A DNA stretch of 64,000 nt from Zeugodacus cucurbitae (GCF_028554725.1 NC_071670.1:20526001-20590000); one strand, 5' to 3'. Counted from the first letter of the stretch, positions 1 to 12,700 are shown. The notes: generated by a model not told the origin, from the letters alone. Made by a program: numbers and translations.

Positions 1-143
1 GCCAAGATTGGACCAACTTAATTTAATGTATACCTTAGCCACAAAAACGTGTGACCGGGTCTGCTAGTAAATTAATAAAACTTAAGAGTGCAGCTGCATA
101 TATTGTAAAACATCATTTCTTATTTCATATTTCTACGGCCGCT

Positions 144-718
144 TTATTTATATCTTTCATTAGAAATGTTATCTTGATCTCCACTGTAGTTATCTATGCG
201 TTGAGAGCCTAAGCTTTCATCATCTAAAAATTCAGCGTTGTAAAATATACATGTATAGTGCAGAGCTGCACAAACGTTGTATTCCTAGGTTCGTAGTGAA
301 GCGTGCGATCCCCTAACAAGCACCTCAATCGATTTTTGACCACCCCAAATCGTTCAATCAACAATATTTCTACCTTGGGAATTTCGTTTATAAAATACAC
401 TTTCTGGAGATCCATGCCCAGGGTTTCGAAATGGAGTTAGTAAATAATTTTGGAAGGCATATTCTGCATCTCCTATTGATGATAAATCTATTAATCAATT
501 TTTCATATAATACTTATTTCAATATAAGTATGTACATATAGCCAATAATATACTCGGCTACGATTTTCATTTAAAAGCTGATGTTTTAAAGATGACTTAT
601 TGAACACCGCAGAATAATGGGTTGCCCCAGGATATTTTGCGTTGATGTAGCGAAATTTCATTATCACAAACCTGTAAATTATAATTGAACAATTAAGCCA
701 ATAAGCAAATTCAAACAC
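144..718 (-). pseudogene. Broken PIF/Harbinger (HARBI1-like) transposase
   Basis: Reading the minus strand in several frames gives consecutive blocks of a HARBI1-type DDE nuclease: INAKYPGATHYSAVFN at about 590-660, GDAEYAFQNYLLTPFR at about 430-475, ERFGVVKNRLRCLLGDR at about 310-365, then NVCAALHYTCIFYNAEF at 230-285 and a stop at 144-146. The second and third catalytic acidic positions (the D of GDAEY and the E of ERFG) are present. Frame changes near 350 and 285 and an in-frame stop show it is dead. The 5' part with the first catalytic Asp is not recognisable, and no TIRs were found. It is a different lineage from the Harbinger copy at 34-38 kb. Confidence 0.8.
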
Positions 719-1023
719 TTGCTATCATCGTACTTAAACTAAAATATCCTTTGCGGTTGTAGTACAAATGTTGTTGTAATATGTGTTCCATCAATTTGGT
801 TTCTCGTCTTCGGTATATTTAATTGATATCCAGTCCTTTCATAAATGTTTTCTAAGCATTTAAAAGCAATATTATTCTTGTTTTCAACGCATAACCATAG
901 AGTCGCATATTACTTTAGTATGATCGGAATCGATATATTTCTTACACCTGCTTGTAGTTTACTTTCTAGTATTATAAGTAAAAAACGTGAATGCTGCTTT
1001 GGACAAACGATTTTTTTTAACCT

Positions 1024-1272
1024 TTAACTACTGAGGTGGTGGTAAATTTTACACCTCGTAGTTTGTTTTTTAGTACTAGAAAAGTGGCTATGAAATAAAG
1101 TCCTTGTTTTGTTAAACTAGAAGTTCGATTTCTTTAAATTTATTATTTTATTCATTTAAAAATATGTTTTATTATTACAATTAAAAACAAATAAATTTAA
1201 AAAAAATTTTCGTTGACAAAAATTATTTATAGATTATAAAGGGGTACAATTTACCCCACCTCAGTAACTACG
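1024..1272. mobile_element. Short TIR element (MITE)
   Basis: The left end TAACTACTGAGGTGGTGGTA is matched in inverted orientation at 1240-1272 (TTTACCCCACCTCAGTAACTA), about 22 of 25 positions. There is no coding capacity. A third partial copy of the motif (CACCTCAGTAATTA) lies just outside at 1283-1298, so the element may be composite. TTAA-like bases flank the left end but a clean target-site duplication could not be fixed. Confidence 0.5.
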
Positions 1273-1299
1273 CCAAATATTTCACCTCAGTAATTAAAG

Positions 1300-2880
1300 A
1301 TTAACCTTTAACCCTGCAAGGCGGACTTATGGTCTCTCTTGTTCTAGCAGCAGGAAAAACTTACCATTTCTTCGTTTATAAAATTTGTTTTTCTCTCTTA
1401 AAATATTTAATTTATTCTTTATTATGCCTAGCAAATATGTACATATAATGAAATTACAACTGCCGTGAAAATCTGTTTTTATTCTTGTAACAATGAATAT
1501 TTTTGAACTCAGAACTAAAAAAAATTGTTCAATTTAGTTTTGGAATCACGTTAAAATCTTGCAGAAATGCATTTAGTTATTAATTTTGTAAAAAGAATAA
1601 AGCGAATATTACTTCTGGTACGAAGCGATTGCTTTGTGATTAAAATCATAAGTTTTCATATTTATGGCGGAAGCTAAACCATTAGGGATTAATCTAACAG
1701 CTGATAATGGAGCATGCGCTATGCGGACTTAAAACACAGGGTGCTGATGTGTATGTTTCCCATAATAAAATATTATAGTTTTTTATGTGTTCAGCTTGAA
1801 TTATTTATTTTATAATACAAATAAGAATTAACAAAACTCAGTTGATTCCCTGCTAATTTCTGTTAGTTTGCCGTTTCCTTTCTTTTCCGTTGTTTCGCTC
1901 TTTGTGAGAGTAAGCAGTACATTTTCGCACTCTTCTTCTCCCTGAAAGCTAGCAAATAATAGCCGTAGAGAAACAAACTTGTCTACTTATATGTGGTGTG
2001 TTGTACGAGGCGATGGGAATATCCGTGTACGACGTGCTGTGGAATATAAACATTACAAAATAGTAAAATATAAAAGAAAATGGAAAATTTAAATGTTTTT
2101 ACACATTATTAGTAATAAAGTATATAGAAAATGTATGCACGCGCATATAAAAGTGTTAAAATGCAAGAGATTTTGTGAACTTTGATTTCTTGCCATACAA
2201 TTTTCATTGTAAAGACTTCCATCTAACTAAATAGCATAAATTAAAGTAGGTGTGTAATTTGCAAATATTATATGTATGTGTGTGTGTAGTGTTGGAAATT
2301 GGCGTTTTCAAAAGCAATACCTTTGATAGCTCATGAATACACACTTGTGGTTGCCAGTTTTAGGCTTCACAATGAAAAGGAAAAGTGTGTTTTGTGTTTA
2401 TAATACCTCGTTAATGGAACACTTGTAAAATCTTCTTATACCCAAGATGTCTAAGCAAATATTTTTCGTACGCTAATATATGTACGTACAAACATGCCTG
2501 CTTATATTTGTTTCCATGTACATACATAATTATGTATTTATATTTATATATGTATGTATTTCTGTTTACGAAATAAGTTAAGCCTAAATTATGAAACTTA
2601 TACAATAGTAAAATGAGATGTCAGCGGAGGTTGGTGATCTTTCGGCCTGATTTTGCAGACGCTCAAGGACAGATTTAATTTTCTGTCCTATCCAGATTGG
2701 ATGTTATCTAATATGTATATAATTTGAAATCGACCGGCTTATTTGCACTTGATATGCACAAATACTGAACTCACCACAGCCTCGCCGTCCAACAATAAAC
2801 AACTAGAAGATAAAGGAACTTCAAACCTTTATCGGTACCATAATGCTTTATAAGCTCTTCAGGGTTGTAGCTTATGTCCG
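1300..2880. other. No gene recognised, A+T-rich intergenic DNA
   Basis: Only short open frames without recognisable motifs are seen on either strand. A short GT-rich run sits near 2275-2290. Confidence 0.5.
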
Positions 2881-2884
2881 TAAT

Positions 2885-3010
2885 TCCGAGTAAAAAATGA
2901 GATATCTCACAGAGATTTGGTATACGTTTTCCTTGGCACCATAAGAGGATCGGTGTTGTCGATGGGCCACGCCCACAAAAGTCGAAAGCTAACACAAGAA
3001 CTGCTGAACC
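2885..3010 (-). repeat. Fragment of dispersed repeat family A
   Basis: The segment around TTGGCACCATAAGAGG and GGCCACGCCCACAAAA matches the order of motifs in the family A copies at 28.4 kb and 57.1 kb. Both ends are lost. It is non-coding. Confidence 0.5.
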
Positions 3011-3878
3011 GATTTGGCATCTGTTTGGTTTGGAGATAGCGTATGACTGGGAGCAGGTTATATTCCATTCCGTTACTTTTCGTTTTATTGAGTCAATTTC
3101 TTTATTACGGTTAAAATAATTCCAATTGGATATAAATACGTTGAAAATGTATAAAAAAATGTGTTTACTTATTTTAGCAGTACCTTTTGTAAAATACAAG
3201 TTTTGCTTAAAAATATTGTTTTGACCATTAAAGCGTTAACCGGTTTATGTGTTTATTAGTCAGGAATGCCAGCGTCAAATCGCGAAATGAATAACGCATT
3301 TAATACAGAATTGAAACGGGAACGAAAATTTGGTCACCAGAAATTAAATTATGTTGTTAAAATTAATGTACCCCTGTTGAATACTCAATCAAGAAGTTTT
3401 AGCCACCATTCGTGCGAGATCCCACATTGTGGATCTTCTTCTGATTTGGCAGCCACATTGTTAGAAAGATGGTGTACATCATGGCTCATTCAGCATTAAA
3501 ATTACTGTTAAATATTCAAACTGTTGGAGTACCAACATGTAACATAGCGCAATGATTTTATTTTTTGGCGATTTCCCCCAAAAAATGCCAGCAATGCCAA
3601 GATCAACCGCTGCCGACGACGCTTGCTTCAAATCATTGAATCTATGGCGTTATGTGAAGAAACTTCATCTAACAACTAACATGGGAGTTGCATTGATGAA
3701 CGATACATCTGTTGAAGATATCTCTGAGCAATTGCTGACTATTGATAATGGTTGAGTACCTTTCGCGAATCGAGCGGATTTCGAATTTCTGTAACTTTGT
3801 CTCATCGAAAACGAATTCATCAACTAAGTATTCCCAACCACAAAAATAATGAATTTTGACCGCTAAATAAAGATACAT

Positions 3879-3891
3879 AGTTCAGAATGAG
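3879..3891. repeat. Target-site duplication, left copy
   Basis: AGTTCAGAATGAG, repeated at 4882-4894 on the far side of the RTE insert. Both copies keep the Helitron helicase register. Confidence 0.9.
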
Positions 3892-4881
3892 CTCCGTCAT
3901 GATTGGGAAGGACCTCTCCGAGCCGTTCGATACCAAACGAGGTTTCAGACAAGGTGACTCACTATCGTGCGACTTCTTTAACCTGATGCTGGAAAAAATT
4001 ATAAGAGCTGCAGAGCTAAACCGAGAAGGTACAATCTTCTACAAGAGTGTACAGCTCCTGGCGTACGCCGATGATATTGATATCATCGGAAGCAACAACC
4101 GCGCCGTTTGTTCTGCTTTTTCCCGCATGGATAAGGAGGCGAAGCGAATGGGTCTGGAGGTGAATGAGGACAAGACGAAATATCTCCTATCATCAAACAA
4201 ACAGTCGGCGCATTCGCGTCTTGGCTCCCACGTCACTGTTGACAGTCATAACTTCGAGGTCGTAGATAATTTCGTATACCTGGGAACCAGCATCAACAAC
4301 ACGAACAATGTCAGCCTCGAAATCCAGCGCAGAATAACTCTTGCCAACAGGTGCTACTTTGGACTGAGTAGGCAATTGAACAGTAAAGTCCTCTCTCGAC
4401 GAACCAAAATCAAGCTCTACAAGTCGCTTATCATTCCCGTCCTGCTTTACGGTGCAGAAGCTTGGACGATGTCAACATCAGATGAGACGACACTAGGAGT
4501 TTTCGAGAGGAAAATTTTGCGCAAGATTTATGGTCCTCAGAACATTGGCAACGGCGAATACCGCAGACGATGGAACGATGAGCTGTACGAGTTATACGAC
4601 GACATTGACATAGTTCAGCGAATAAAAAGACAGCGGCTACGCTGGCTAGGTCATGTTGTCCGAATGGACGAAAACACTCCAGCCCTGAAAGTGTTCGATG
4701 CAGTACCCGCCGGAGGAAGCCGAGGAAGGGGAAGGTCTCCACTCCGTGGGACCAGGTGGAGGGCGACCTGGTTACACTTGGGATCTCCAACTGGCGCCGA
4801 ACTGCGAAGGAGAGAGAGAGGTGGCGCACTATCGTCGATTCGGCTATAACCGGCTAAACGGTTGCAACGCCAATCACATAC
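3892..4881 (+). mobile_element. 5'-truncated RTE-clade non-LTR retrotransposon with 13-bp TSD
   Basis: This copy contains the C-terminal part of the reverse transcriptase, with the catalytic box YADDIDIIG at about 4063-4089, then the palm/thumb region and the 3' tail (QRLRWLGHVVRM and the following Arg-rich end). It is nearly identical to the longer copy at 34.6-37.8 kb in reverse. The sequence AGTTCAGAATGAG occurs directly before (3879-3891) and after (4882-4894), a 13-bp target-site duplication. The 3' end ends in CACATACA, the short tail of the family. One frameshift near 4735 disrupts the reading frame. A two-base overlap (AG) between duplication and element hints at microhomology at the 5' junction. 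Confidence 0.92.
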
Positions 4882-4894
4882 AGTTCAGAATGAG
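4882..4894. repeat. Target-site duplication, right copy
   Basis: AGTTCAGAATGAG, identical to 3879-3891. Confidence 0.9.
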
Positions 4895-5041
4895 AATGTG
4901 TAATAAACGAAAATGAAGCCACCAACTATTCAATTGAATTTTTAAACTTCTAAGACAAACACTTACCACCGAACAATTTACTATTAAAGATTGGCTCCTT
5001 AGTAATCATGCTTCGAAACTTAAACCAACTAATATCCCTGA

Positions 5042-5521
5042 CAGACGGCGGCGTTAATTCGGAATAACTGCTTTAATCGGAGTTAATTCGAGAGTTATCT
5101 CAGTTAACTCCGTTTGCTAACTCCCATTTAATCCTCAAAATTTTAGAGAGTTAGCATAGAGTTGCATCGTTAGCAACATTGTTAAACATGGTCGCTATTA
5201 ACCTGTTGTGAAAGAAAATATGCAATACTGACAGCTGTTTTTCAATTAAATGTAAACAAAAACATTCGCATGCTAATTTTTTCTAAAATGGAAGTTCTAA
5301 TTATAACGTATTTATGTATATTTTTTTAATAATTAGAGATTTTGTATTAGTTGTGCAGCTAACAACCGCAATATTTGCTTTCTATCCAATTTTATTTCAC
5401 CAAAATGGAAATATTATTGCCAATCAACTGTTATGGGAGTTTATAACTCGCTTTACTGCCGTCTGTCACCCACAAAATTGGAAAAGCGCAGTTAATCGGA
5501 AATAACTCTGCCGTTTGTCTA
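5042..5521. mobile_element. TIR element (MITE), superfamily unknown
   Basis: The left end AGACGGCGGCGTTAATTC and the reversed right end AGACAAACGGCAGAGTTATT pair imperfectly over about 30 bases and both run into AACTGC. The interior is non-coding and repeats GTTAACTCCG-like words. The left end directly follows the Helitron helicase remnant. The target-site duplication is not resolved. Confidence 0.55.
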
Positions 5522-6073
5522 GCCTATAAAACTGTGCAACGGAACGCGTTTGGTGATAAAAAAAAATTTATAAGCAATGTGATCTACGCGATGAAACTCA
5601 AGTTCGAAGGTGAAGAAGTTTTCATTCACAAGTGATACCAACCGTTTGAGTTGAAACAACTTTAATTTCCGATCGTCTTGTATTCGCTATCACCGTTAAC
5701 AAATGACAAAGCCAATCCTTGAAAGCTTGTGGTCTTTCAACCGTTAAGTGAACTAAACTATAATACTCTGTGCAATACAAGCATGAGAACTGCTAAATTA
5801 TTGATATAAAACAAAAAATTAATAATTTTTCCCATCCACCACCCACATTCAACCTATAAGAATAATATCATATAAAAAAATCATGTAGGAAAAAAAGAAA
5901 ATTATCAACCAATTTAATACAGTTAATTTTTTCACTTCCATTCAACAACCATTATAATTAGAACAAAAACTTATAATGTATCCTCAAGTAAACCGTACAC
6001 AGATTGAAATTACAATGATGTATCCTTCTTTCCAAGCTTTCTTAATCCAATTATGAGTTTGAACTTAAAAATA
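5522..6073. other. No feature recognised
   Basis: A+T-rich DNA without a convincing reading frame on either strand. Confidence 0.5.
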
Positions 6074-6545
6074 CTGTAGTTTTCCGAAATAACAAACACA
6101 TTAATTGTCAGGCCTGATCGTGTTTTTCAATAAAAATGAGGTAAATATCCGTAAATTGCAGTTAAATATATTGTATTAAATATTTATTAAAAAATTAAAA
6201 AACCTAACAAAACAATTCAAACCCAAGAAATTCTTCCAAAAGGGACCAATTCTGACACTTATACTTCTATTTGGTGCTGATCAATAATTTTGAGCTTTTT
6301 TATAAAATTCAAAATATTTTCAATTTGCACATTTTTTTGAATATTTTCAAGTTTTATTTTTAATTCTGGTTCGATGTTATTTGATTTTTTTCTCTTCTTC
6401 ATATATCTTCTTCATGTTGTTCGTTAAACCGAGTACTTACAAATCACCGATTTTCGTTATTTAAGGTACGCAATGTAAAACATTTTCTTGTTCGTTATAA
6501 GCGGTTTTCGTTAAAAGGAATATTCGTTATTTCGGAAAACTACTG
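6074..6545. mobile_element. pogo/Tigger-like MITE with TA duplication
   Basis: TIRs read CTGTAGTTTTCCGAAATAAC on the left and, reversed, CAGTAGTTTTCCGAAATAAC on the right. Each is flanked by TA (6072-6073 and 6546-6547). At 472 bp without coding capacity it is a non-autonomous element. CAGT ends with a TA duplication are typical of Tc1/mariner/pogo elements; the exact family is inference. Confidence 0.75.
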
Positions 6546-6547
6546 TA

Positions 6548-7037
6548 GTTAATTCAAAGGCCATTGTTATTTTGACGATTTCATATACATCCGCAATTTT
6601 CCGCACCTAACTTTAACACTTTTATTACCTTAAACTCTGCTAAATACTATATAAAATATAATTAAAGGGGGATCACAATTAAAACTTTATGTATTATAAA
6701 CGAATTGAAGACTCACAAAAAATGTACAAAAAATAGGTGACATAAAACTTATTTCACTAAAAACAGAAATCACGCTAGTCTTAATTAATTTCACAAGTTA
6801 AAATAAATGCCTTTAACTTCAAAATCCATTAAAAATAAGTTTGATTCGTTTACCTGAACAATTACCAGAATAAATTGAAGTTCGTTGTTGCTGCGAAATT
6901 TTTCAAAAAATTTCTGATGTGCTTTAAAAAAATACTGGTGTTTATGCATTTAACCATTTTTTTAGAAAGTACCGTTAGATTTTTGGACAATTAGAGGACA
7001 TCTGTATACCTACTGAGATTGATTTTTTGATTTTTGG
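6548..7037. other. No feature recognised
   Basis: A+T-rich spacer between two transposons; no supported gene. Confidence 0.5.
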
Positions 7038-7045
7038 CCTATGGG

Positions 7046-8123
7046 TAGGGATGCAAACATCGTAAAATGAAACATCGATGGTTCAATGTATCGATGTTTC
7101 TTCAAAACCCATCAAAATCAAAAACATCGGCCATTAAAACATCGATACATCGAAACATCGATGTATTTTTGAACTTTTTTTAATTATTTTAAATTTAGTG
7201 TGAAAAGCTAAGGGATACAGAAGCAGAAGCATAAATAAATGAAATGTAGTACGCCTTAAGTTGATACATTTTATTTCACTTAGCATTATACATATGTCTG
7301 TTAAAGTTTTTTCTCAATAAATAACAGAATTTCAAAACAACGATATGGAAAATTTTTTCACTGTCATTTCTTTTCGATTTTACTTCTGCGTGATAGTTGC
7401 CCTGGGTTTAGAAAACAGTCGTTTACTCGGCACTGAAGAGGCTACAATGTGTAAATATTAATAAGCCTATTTATACAACTCCGGAAACACAGTATTAATG
7501 TCAACCCAAACTGTATTGGCTTCTGATTGGTAGGGGTAACAGCCGAGATACACTTTCTCTTCAACCTTCCGTCCCTGTAATTGTAGATAAATTTGACAGC
7601 TTACATTTCACTTTTTGGTGGACCAAATGTTTATTCTGGTTCCAAATATCAAACGAGTATTCTGTTTCACACTCATCCAAAGATTCTGTTGTATCAGCGC
7701 GATTCTTTGAATTTTTTATGAAACAAAATAAAGTATTTTTTTAGCCATAGCATCTTTAAAATGCAGTAATTTGAACATATGATCTAACGCAGTAGCCTAT
7801 TCCAGAATTAAATTGTATAAAAAAATCATAAAAGTAACCGCAGTATTGTCCAAGCGCACATTCCCTTAACGAATTCTCCGTATTTTACAAAAATCGAATT
7901 CCACTGTAATAAAGCGTATCCAAATAGAGGGTTTCGGGTTAATACCCGAAAAAGTGTGAAGGTGTGAAGTAAAATTTTTATATAAAACATCGACATAAAA
8001 CATCGATCAAAGTGACATCGATGCATCGATGTTTTTAGATTCGAGACATCGATGGCTAACATCGATGCTTTTTGACGAAAACATCGATGTTTCAAAAACA
8101 TCGATACATCGTTTGCATCCCTA
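7046..8123. mobile_element. hAT transposon, defective, with 8-bp TSD
   Basis: The ends are TAGGGATGCAAAC and its inverse GTTTGCATCCCTA. The 8-bp sequence CCTATGGG flanks both sides exactly (7038-7045 and 8124-8131), the size expected for hAT. Both subterminal regions (7050-7170 and 7985-8115) are packed with ACATCGATG words in both orientations, probable transposase binding sites. The interior retains only a piece of transposase on the minus strand. Confidence 0.92.
7330..7600 (-). pseudogene. hAT transposase C-terminal dimerisation region remnant
   Basis: The minus strand reads YLHIVASSVPSKRLFS followed by ATITQK, the hallmark of the hAT C-terminal dimerisation domain (family pattern Y-x-C-x(2)-A-[ST]-S-x-P-S-E-R-x-F-S). 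Here the usual Glu of PSER is Lys. Several stop codons interrupt it and no N-terminal BED finger or catalytic region is left. It lies inside the 8-bp-TSD hAT element. Confidence 0.75.
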
Positions 8124-8212
8124 CCTATGGGCGGAACCACTGTGCTTTGGTGCCTTAGAAGTATTACATAATTAGCAGTGGCACTTATGCGGGGATTATT
8201 GTATTCCATAAC

Positions 8213-9640
8213 AAGTAAGGAAAGGATAAGTTCGGGTGTAACCGAACATTTTATACTCTCGCAATTTATTGAAGAAATTTTATTAAGAAAACGCACAAAT
8301 TTACATATAAATTCGGCATAAAGTTTAATAGAATAACGAAAATCGTCATATATAGATATGAGGGCTGAAGTAATTCCTGAACCGATTTCATTCAATTTCA
8401 CCAGCAAGGTACACTATATTCAATACTATACGCTCACTTAATTTTTCTAAGATATATCACATATTAACCAATACATATATGCGGAATAAAGGCCAACGAT
8501 TTTTTGAAAAACCTATAATTAGGTATATGGGAGCTAGGAGATGTAATGACCCGATTTTAATAATTTTTGGAACAGAGACACACTATTGGAAGAAAACAAT
8601 TTCCTTTGAATTACATTAAATTATCTGAGAGATTTACCCATATTTTCGGTTAAAATTTAACCTTAGGCCCTGAGTTCAACATGTTCCGTTTTCGACAATA
8701 TTTTCACAAGTGATGCCACAGATAATATACAGTATTTGTGTATAGTTTTATTTCGCTATTTTCATTGGTTCCTTATGTATATATTATCAAGTGAAGGATT
8801 CAGACGGAATTCAAAATTAAGTTATAAGGAAAGTAGTCATGGTTGTGAACCGATTTCGCTCATTTTTTAAACGTGTTGTCAGGGTGTCAAGAAAATATTA
8901 TATACCGATTTTCATTGTAATCTGTCGAGCAGTTCCTGAGATATGGTTTTTGACCCATAAGTGGACGACCATTTTTCATTTTGTAAAAAATTTTTAGTGA
9001 AGCTTCTGTAAAATTGAGTGTATCTGACGTTTTCCGTTAGTGAGTTAACCCACTTTTAGCAATTTTCAACCTAACTTTCGTATGGGAGGTGGGCGTGGTT
9101 ATTATCCGATATCTTTCAATTTTGGACTCTATGAGGAAATTGCTAAAAGAAACGACTGCAGAAAGTTTGGTTTATAAAGCTTTATTGGTTTGCGAGTTAT
9201 ATACAAAAAACATATTTGGGGGCGGGTCACGCTCAATTTACAAAACATCCAAATGTGCCCCTCCCTAATGCGAGTCTATGTTCCAAATTTTATTTTCATA
9301 ACTTTATTTATGGCTTATATAGTTATGACACTGTATAGGTTTTCGGTTTCCGCCATTTTGTGGGCGTGGCAGTGGACCAATTTTGCCCATTTTCGAAAGC
9401 AACCTCCTCAGAGTGCCAAGGAATATGTGTTCCAAGTTTCATTAAGATATCTTAATTTTTACTCAAGTTATCAATTGCACGGACAGACGGACAGACATCC
9501 GGATTTCAAATCCACTCGTCATCCTGATAATTTATATATATATAATCACATATCTAGCTCTTTTTGTTCTTGGTGACACAAACAACCGTTATGTGAACAA
9601 AACTATTATCCTCTGTGCAACATGTTGCGTGAGTATAATA
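8213..9640 (+). repeat. Family A dispersed repeat, long copy
   Basis: It opens with AAGTTCGGGTGTAACCGAAC and TATACTCTCGCAATTTATT and closes near 9640 with TTGCGTGAGTATAATATAG. In between lie the words found in all other copies: GAGATATGGTTTTTGACCC, GGGAGGTGGGCGTGGTTATT, GCCATTTTGTGGGCGTGGC, CGGACAGACGGACAGAC and TATATATATAATC. No protein is encoded. The inverted TATACTCTCGCAA ends and the palindromic GTTCGGGTGTAACCGAAC suggest a non-autonomous DNA element, but the superfamily is not known to me. Confidence 0.75.
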
Positions 9641-9739
9641 TAGTTCCATCTACATATGAAATTATGTAAGTACTTTGTTATCAGTTATGTTTCCATATTT
9701 TTAGAAAGAATAATAATTTAGGAATGAAAGAAATACGAA

Positions 9740-12700
9740 ATGATATTACAAAGCTGGCGGCTATTCGGAGTTTCAGTAATTATCATTATTTATATATGCA
9801 GCGTATTGTTATTTTCTATAAATAGTTCACCTCGCTCAAATCAGAAAAATGGACGCATCGAAAGGTTTGCTGAGGTAAGTGCTTTAAATCCCTCACTATA
9901 CTAAATTACACAGTGAACCACAAAAGTGTTCATAAAAAAGAGATATTTACTTTTCGTGTTACATTTATTTAATTTTTAACGAAATTACGAAATAGTATTA
10001 GCTGAAGCTTGATGACTATGTTTTTGTTATTATCAATTTTAAAATTATAGTGTTTTTAAAGTTTATTAACAACAAAAAAATTATTGTGAAGAATTATTGT
10101 GAATTAGAAAAATGTAAGAATTGGAAATAGACAAAACTATTTGTATATATGTACCATTTTCACAAAACTTTTAAATATAGGGTCGCTTTTCCTTTCTAGT
10201 AAAACCCATTAATATTAATGAAGGCTTAGTTATTTATTTCATATATTTGCTAAAAGATCTGATTAATTGAAATAATATGTTCACCTTATAGGAATCGGCA
10301 TGTTGTATATACATATTTCTTCACTCGAAACTCCCTATTAACAAACAATATTTTAGTTTTTCATTTTACAAAAAAAAACATCTTAATAATCAATAATTGT
10401 TTTTAAAAACGGTACAATTTCAGTTCGCCAATTTTCATAACACTCGATTTCGTGGTTTCACCTCAAAAGCTAGTATTCGCTGGTGCAACGGCCTTAAGTA
10501 TCTCAAGACAGACCCACCCAATTACATGATCACAACTGCTTCTGCACAAAGCGCCAATAAAGGTAAGGATCGATTTTAATTTACATGGACATATGCATGT
10601 ACTATACATATGCCAGTTCTTTATTAAGTTATTTAACTCGGAGGGGTGTTGACAAGTTATTTTAATGTGCATTTGGCATTTTAGATTTGCCCCTTATTCA
10701 TACTGTTTTGTGAGAAGGTGCAATTGTTAAAAGACCCTTTTCGTACGTAATATGAATTTCCAAGACATATGAATGTTTTGATAGTAAAGAATAAAATATA
10801 AAAAATAAAATTTGGTTTCATTTTTTAGTAACAACTACAGAAGATATTAAAGATAACGCTATATATAGAATCACGGGTCTGACTGCCTTAGCTTCATTTC
10901 CGGGAAGTGGCAATACCTGGCTTCGTTACCTATTGCAGCAAGCGACTGGTAACTAAAAAATCCATAATTTTATAATACCAATATAATTTACGAACATTTT
11001 GCTACACATAATATTTATTTATTTAATAGGGATTTTAACGGGGAGTGTCTACAAAGATTATGGGTTATTGAAGACTGGTTTTCCGGCTGAAAATGTCCGT
11101 AATAACTCTGTATTGTTAGTGAAAACTCACGAATTCGGCCCTAAAGCATGGGAACCATTTACTAAAGCAATTTTACTAGTACGCGACCCTGAGAAGGCGA
11201 TATTGGCTGAATTTAATAGACAAAGCGGCGGGCATATCGGTTTTGCGTCTCCCGACCGTTATAAAAGAACTAAAGGAAAGTGTAAGTATAATTACTTTAG
11301 AATTGTTTCTATTACATTACAAAACTATAGTTCTTTATGAGTGGCAAGTTTAATTTGATTCTTATATTTAAGCTCTGCCAATATGTTGCACAGAGTATTA
11401 TATTTTTTTTTCACTAAGGGTTGTTTGTTTCAAACCAATCGAGGTAGATTTTGTGTTATATAGATCAAGATGACAGGACGAGTTGAATTTCAACGCATGT
11501 GAATCCGATTGAACTATGTGTGAAGTCCCATATCTCAGCAACCACTGGATCCACAATCCTATTTGTATGTATGTATGTGAAGGGCGTTGCAACCGTTTAG
11601 CCGGTTATAGCCGAATCAATGATAGTGCGCCATTTCTCTCTTTACTTCACAGTTCGGCGCCAGTTGGAGATCCCAAGTGTAACCAGGTCGCTCTCCACCT
11701 GGTCCCTCCAACGAAGTGGAGGCCTTCCCCTTCCTCCGGCGTATAACTCGTACAGCTCATCGTTCCATCGTCTGCGGTATTCGCCGTTGCCAATGTTCTG
11801 AGGACCATAAATCTTGCGGAAAATTTTCCTCTCAAAAACTGTCGTCTCATCTGATGCTGACATCGTCCAAGCTTCTACACTATAAAGCAGGACGGGAATG
11901 ATAAGCGACTTGTAGAGTTTGAGTTTGAGTTTTCGTCGTGTGAGAACTTTACTTTTCAATTACCTACTCAGTTCAAAGTAGCACCTGTTGGCAATAGTGA
12001 TTCTGCGCTGGATTTCGAGGCTACATTGTTCGTATTGTTGATGCTGGTTCTCCGGAAATTATCTACGACTTCGAAGTTATGACTGTCAACAGTGACGTGG
12101 GAGCCAAGACGCGAATGCGCTGACTGTTTGCTGACTGTCAGCTTTTCAAGCTCTTCATACTCACGCATTTCGGCCTCTTTCTTTTTTTTGTCTACAAATG
12201 CGTCTCGCTTCTCTCTTCGGCTCTCGGTATCTTTCCCCTCCACTGCGAGGGGACAATCCTCATCGTACCAGCTCGTTTTTTCGTTGCCGAAATCCAATTG
12301 TTTCGGCAACAGCGGTACGCAGTGAGTTTGAGATGCCGTTTCACAGTTCCCCTTATACCGAGATGCTGATGAGTGCTCGCAGAGAGCAGGAGTACAAGTC
12401 GAGTAGAGTATTTTTTGGCTGTCTGTGTGATTGCAGCTTTTCGACGTCGAACCTTCATTGTGTTTGTAGACGGGCGTTCTTTGCTGCACAGAGGCGGGTG
12501 CGTATCTTCGCTGCAACCAGATAATTGTCCAAGTCTATATTTGGTCTTCGGAGCGTTCGCACGTCTAAAACACTGGAGACGTGTCTTCCGTCTATCACAA
12601 CGTGATCGATTTGGTTACGCGTGTTTCGATCAGGAGACAGCCAAGTAGCTTGGTGTATTTTCTTATGCTGGAATCTGGTACTACAGACGACCATATTTCG

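Larger units (their letters stand above)
3270..5030 (+). pseudogene. Helitron PIF1-type helicase remnant, split by RTE insertion
   Basis: Blocks of the Helitron RepHel helicase domain appear in order on the plus strand: MPASNREMNNAFNTELKRER (3266-), AHSALKLLLNIQTVGVPTCN (3485-3545, other frame), FGDFPQKMPAMPRSTAADDA (3560-3625), LHLTTNMGVALMND (3664-3705), EQLLTIDNG, then SNFCNFVSSK (3780-3810). After the RTE insertion at 3892-4881 the helicase resumes with NYSIEFLNF and LLLKIGSLVIMLRNLNQ (4915-5030). Several frameshifts and stops make it non-functional. GDF is the Walker B/motif II region of PIF1 helicases; the Walker A segment appears deleted. Helitron ends (5'-TC, 3' hairpin-CTRR) were not identified. 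Confidence 0.8.

Noticed and set aside
2771..3199. 142-codon minus-strand open frame
   Set aside because: It runs through a family A repeat fragment; no protein features beyond that.
7826..8407. 193-codon open frame on the minus strand
   Set aside because: It spans the right end of the hAT element, its 8-bp duplication and the start of a family A repeat, so it crosses three unrelated pieces and shows no motif.
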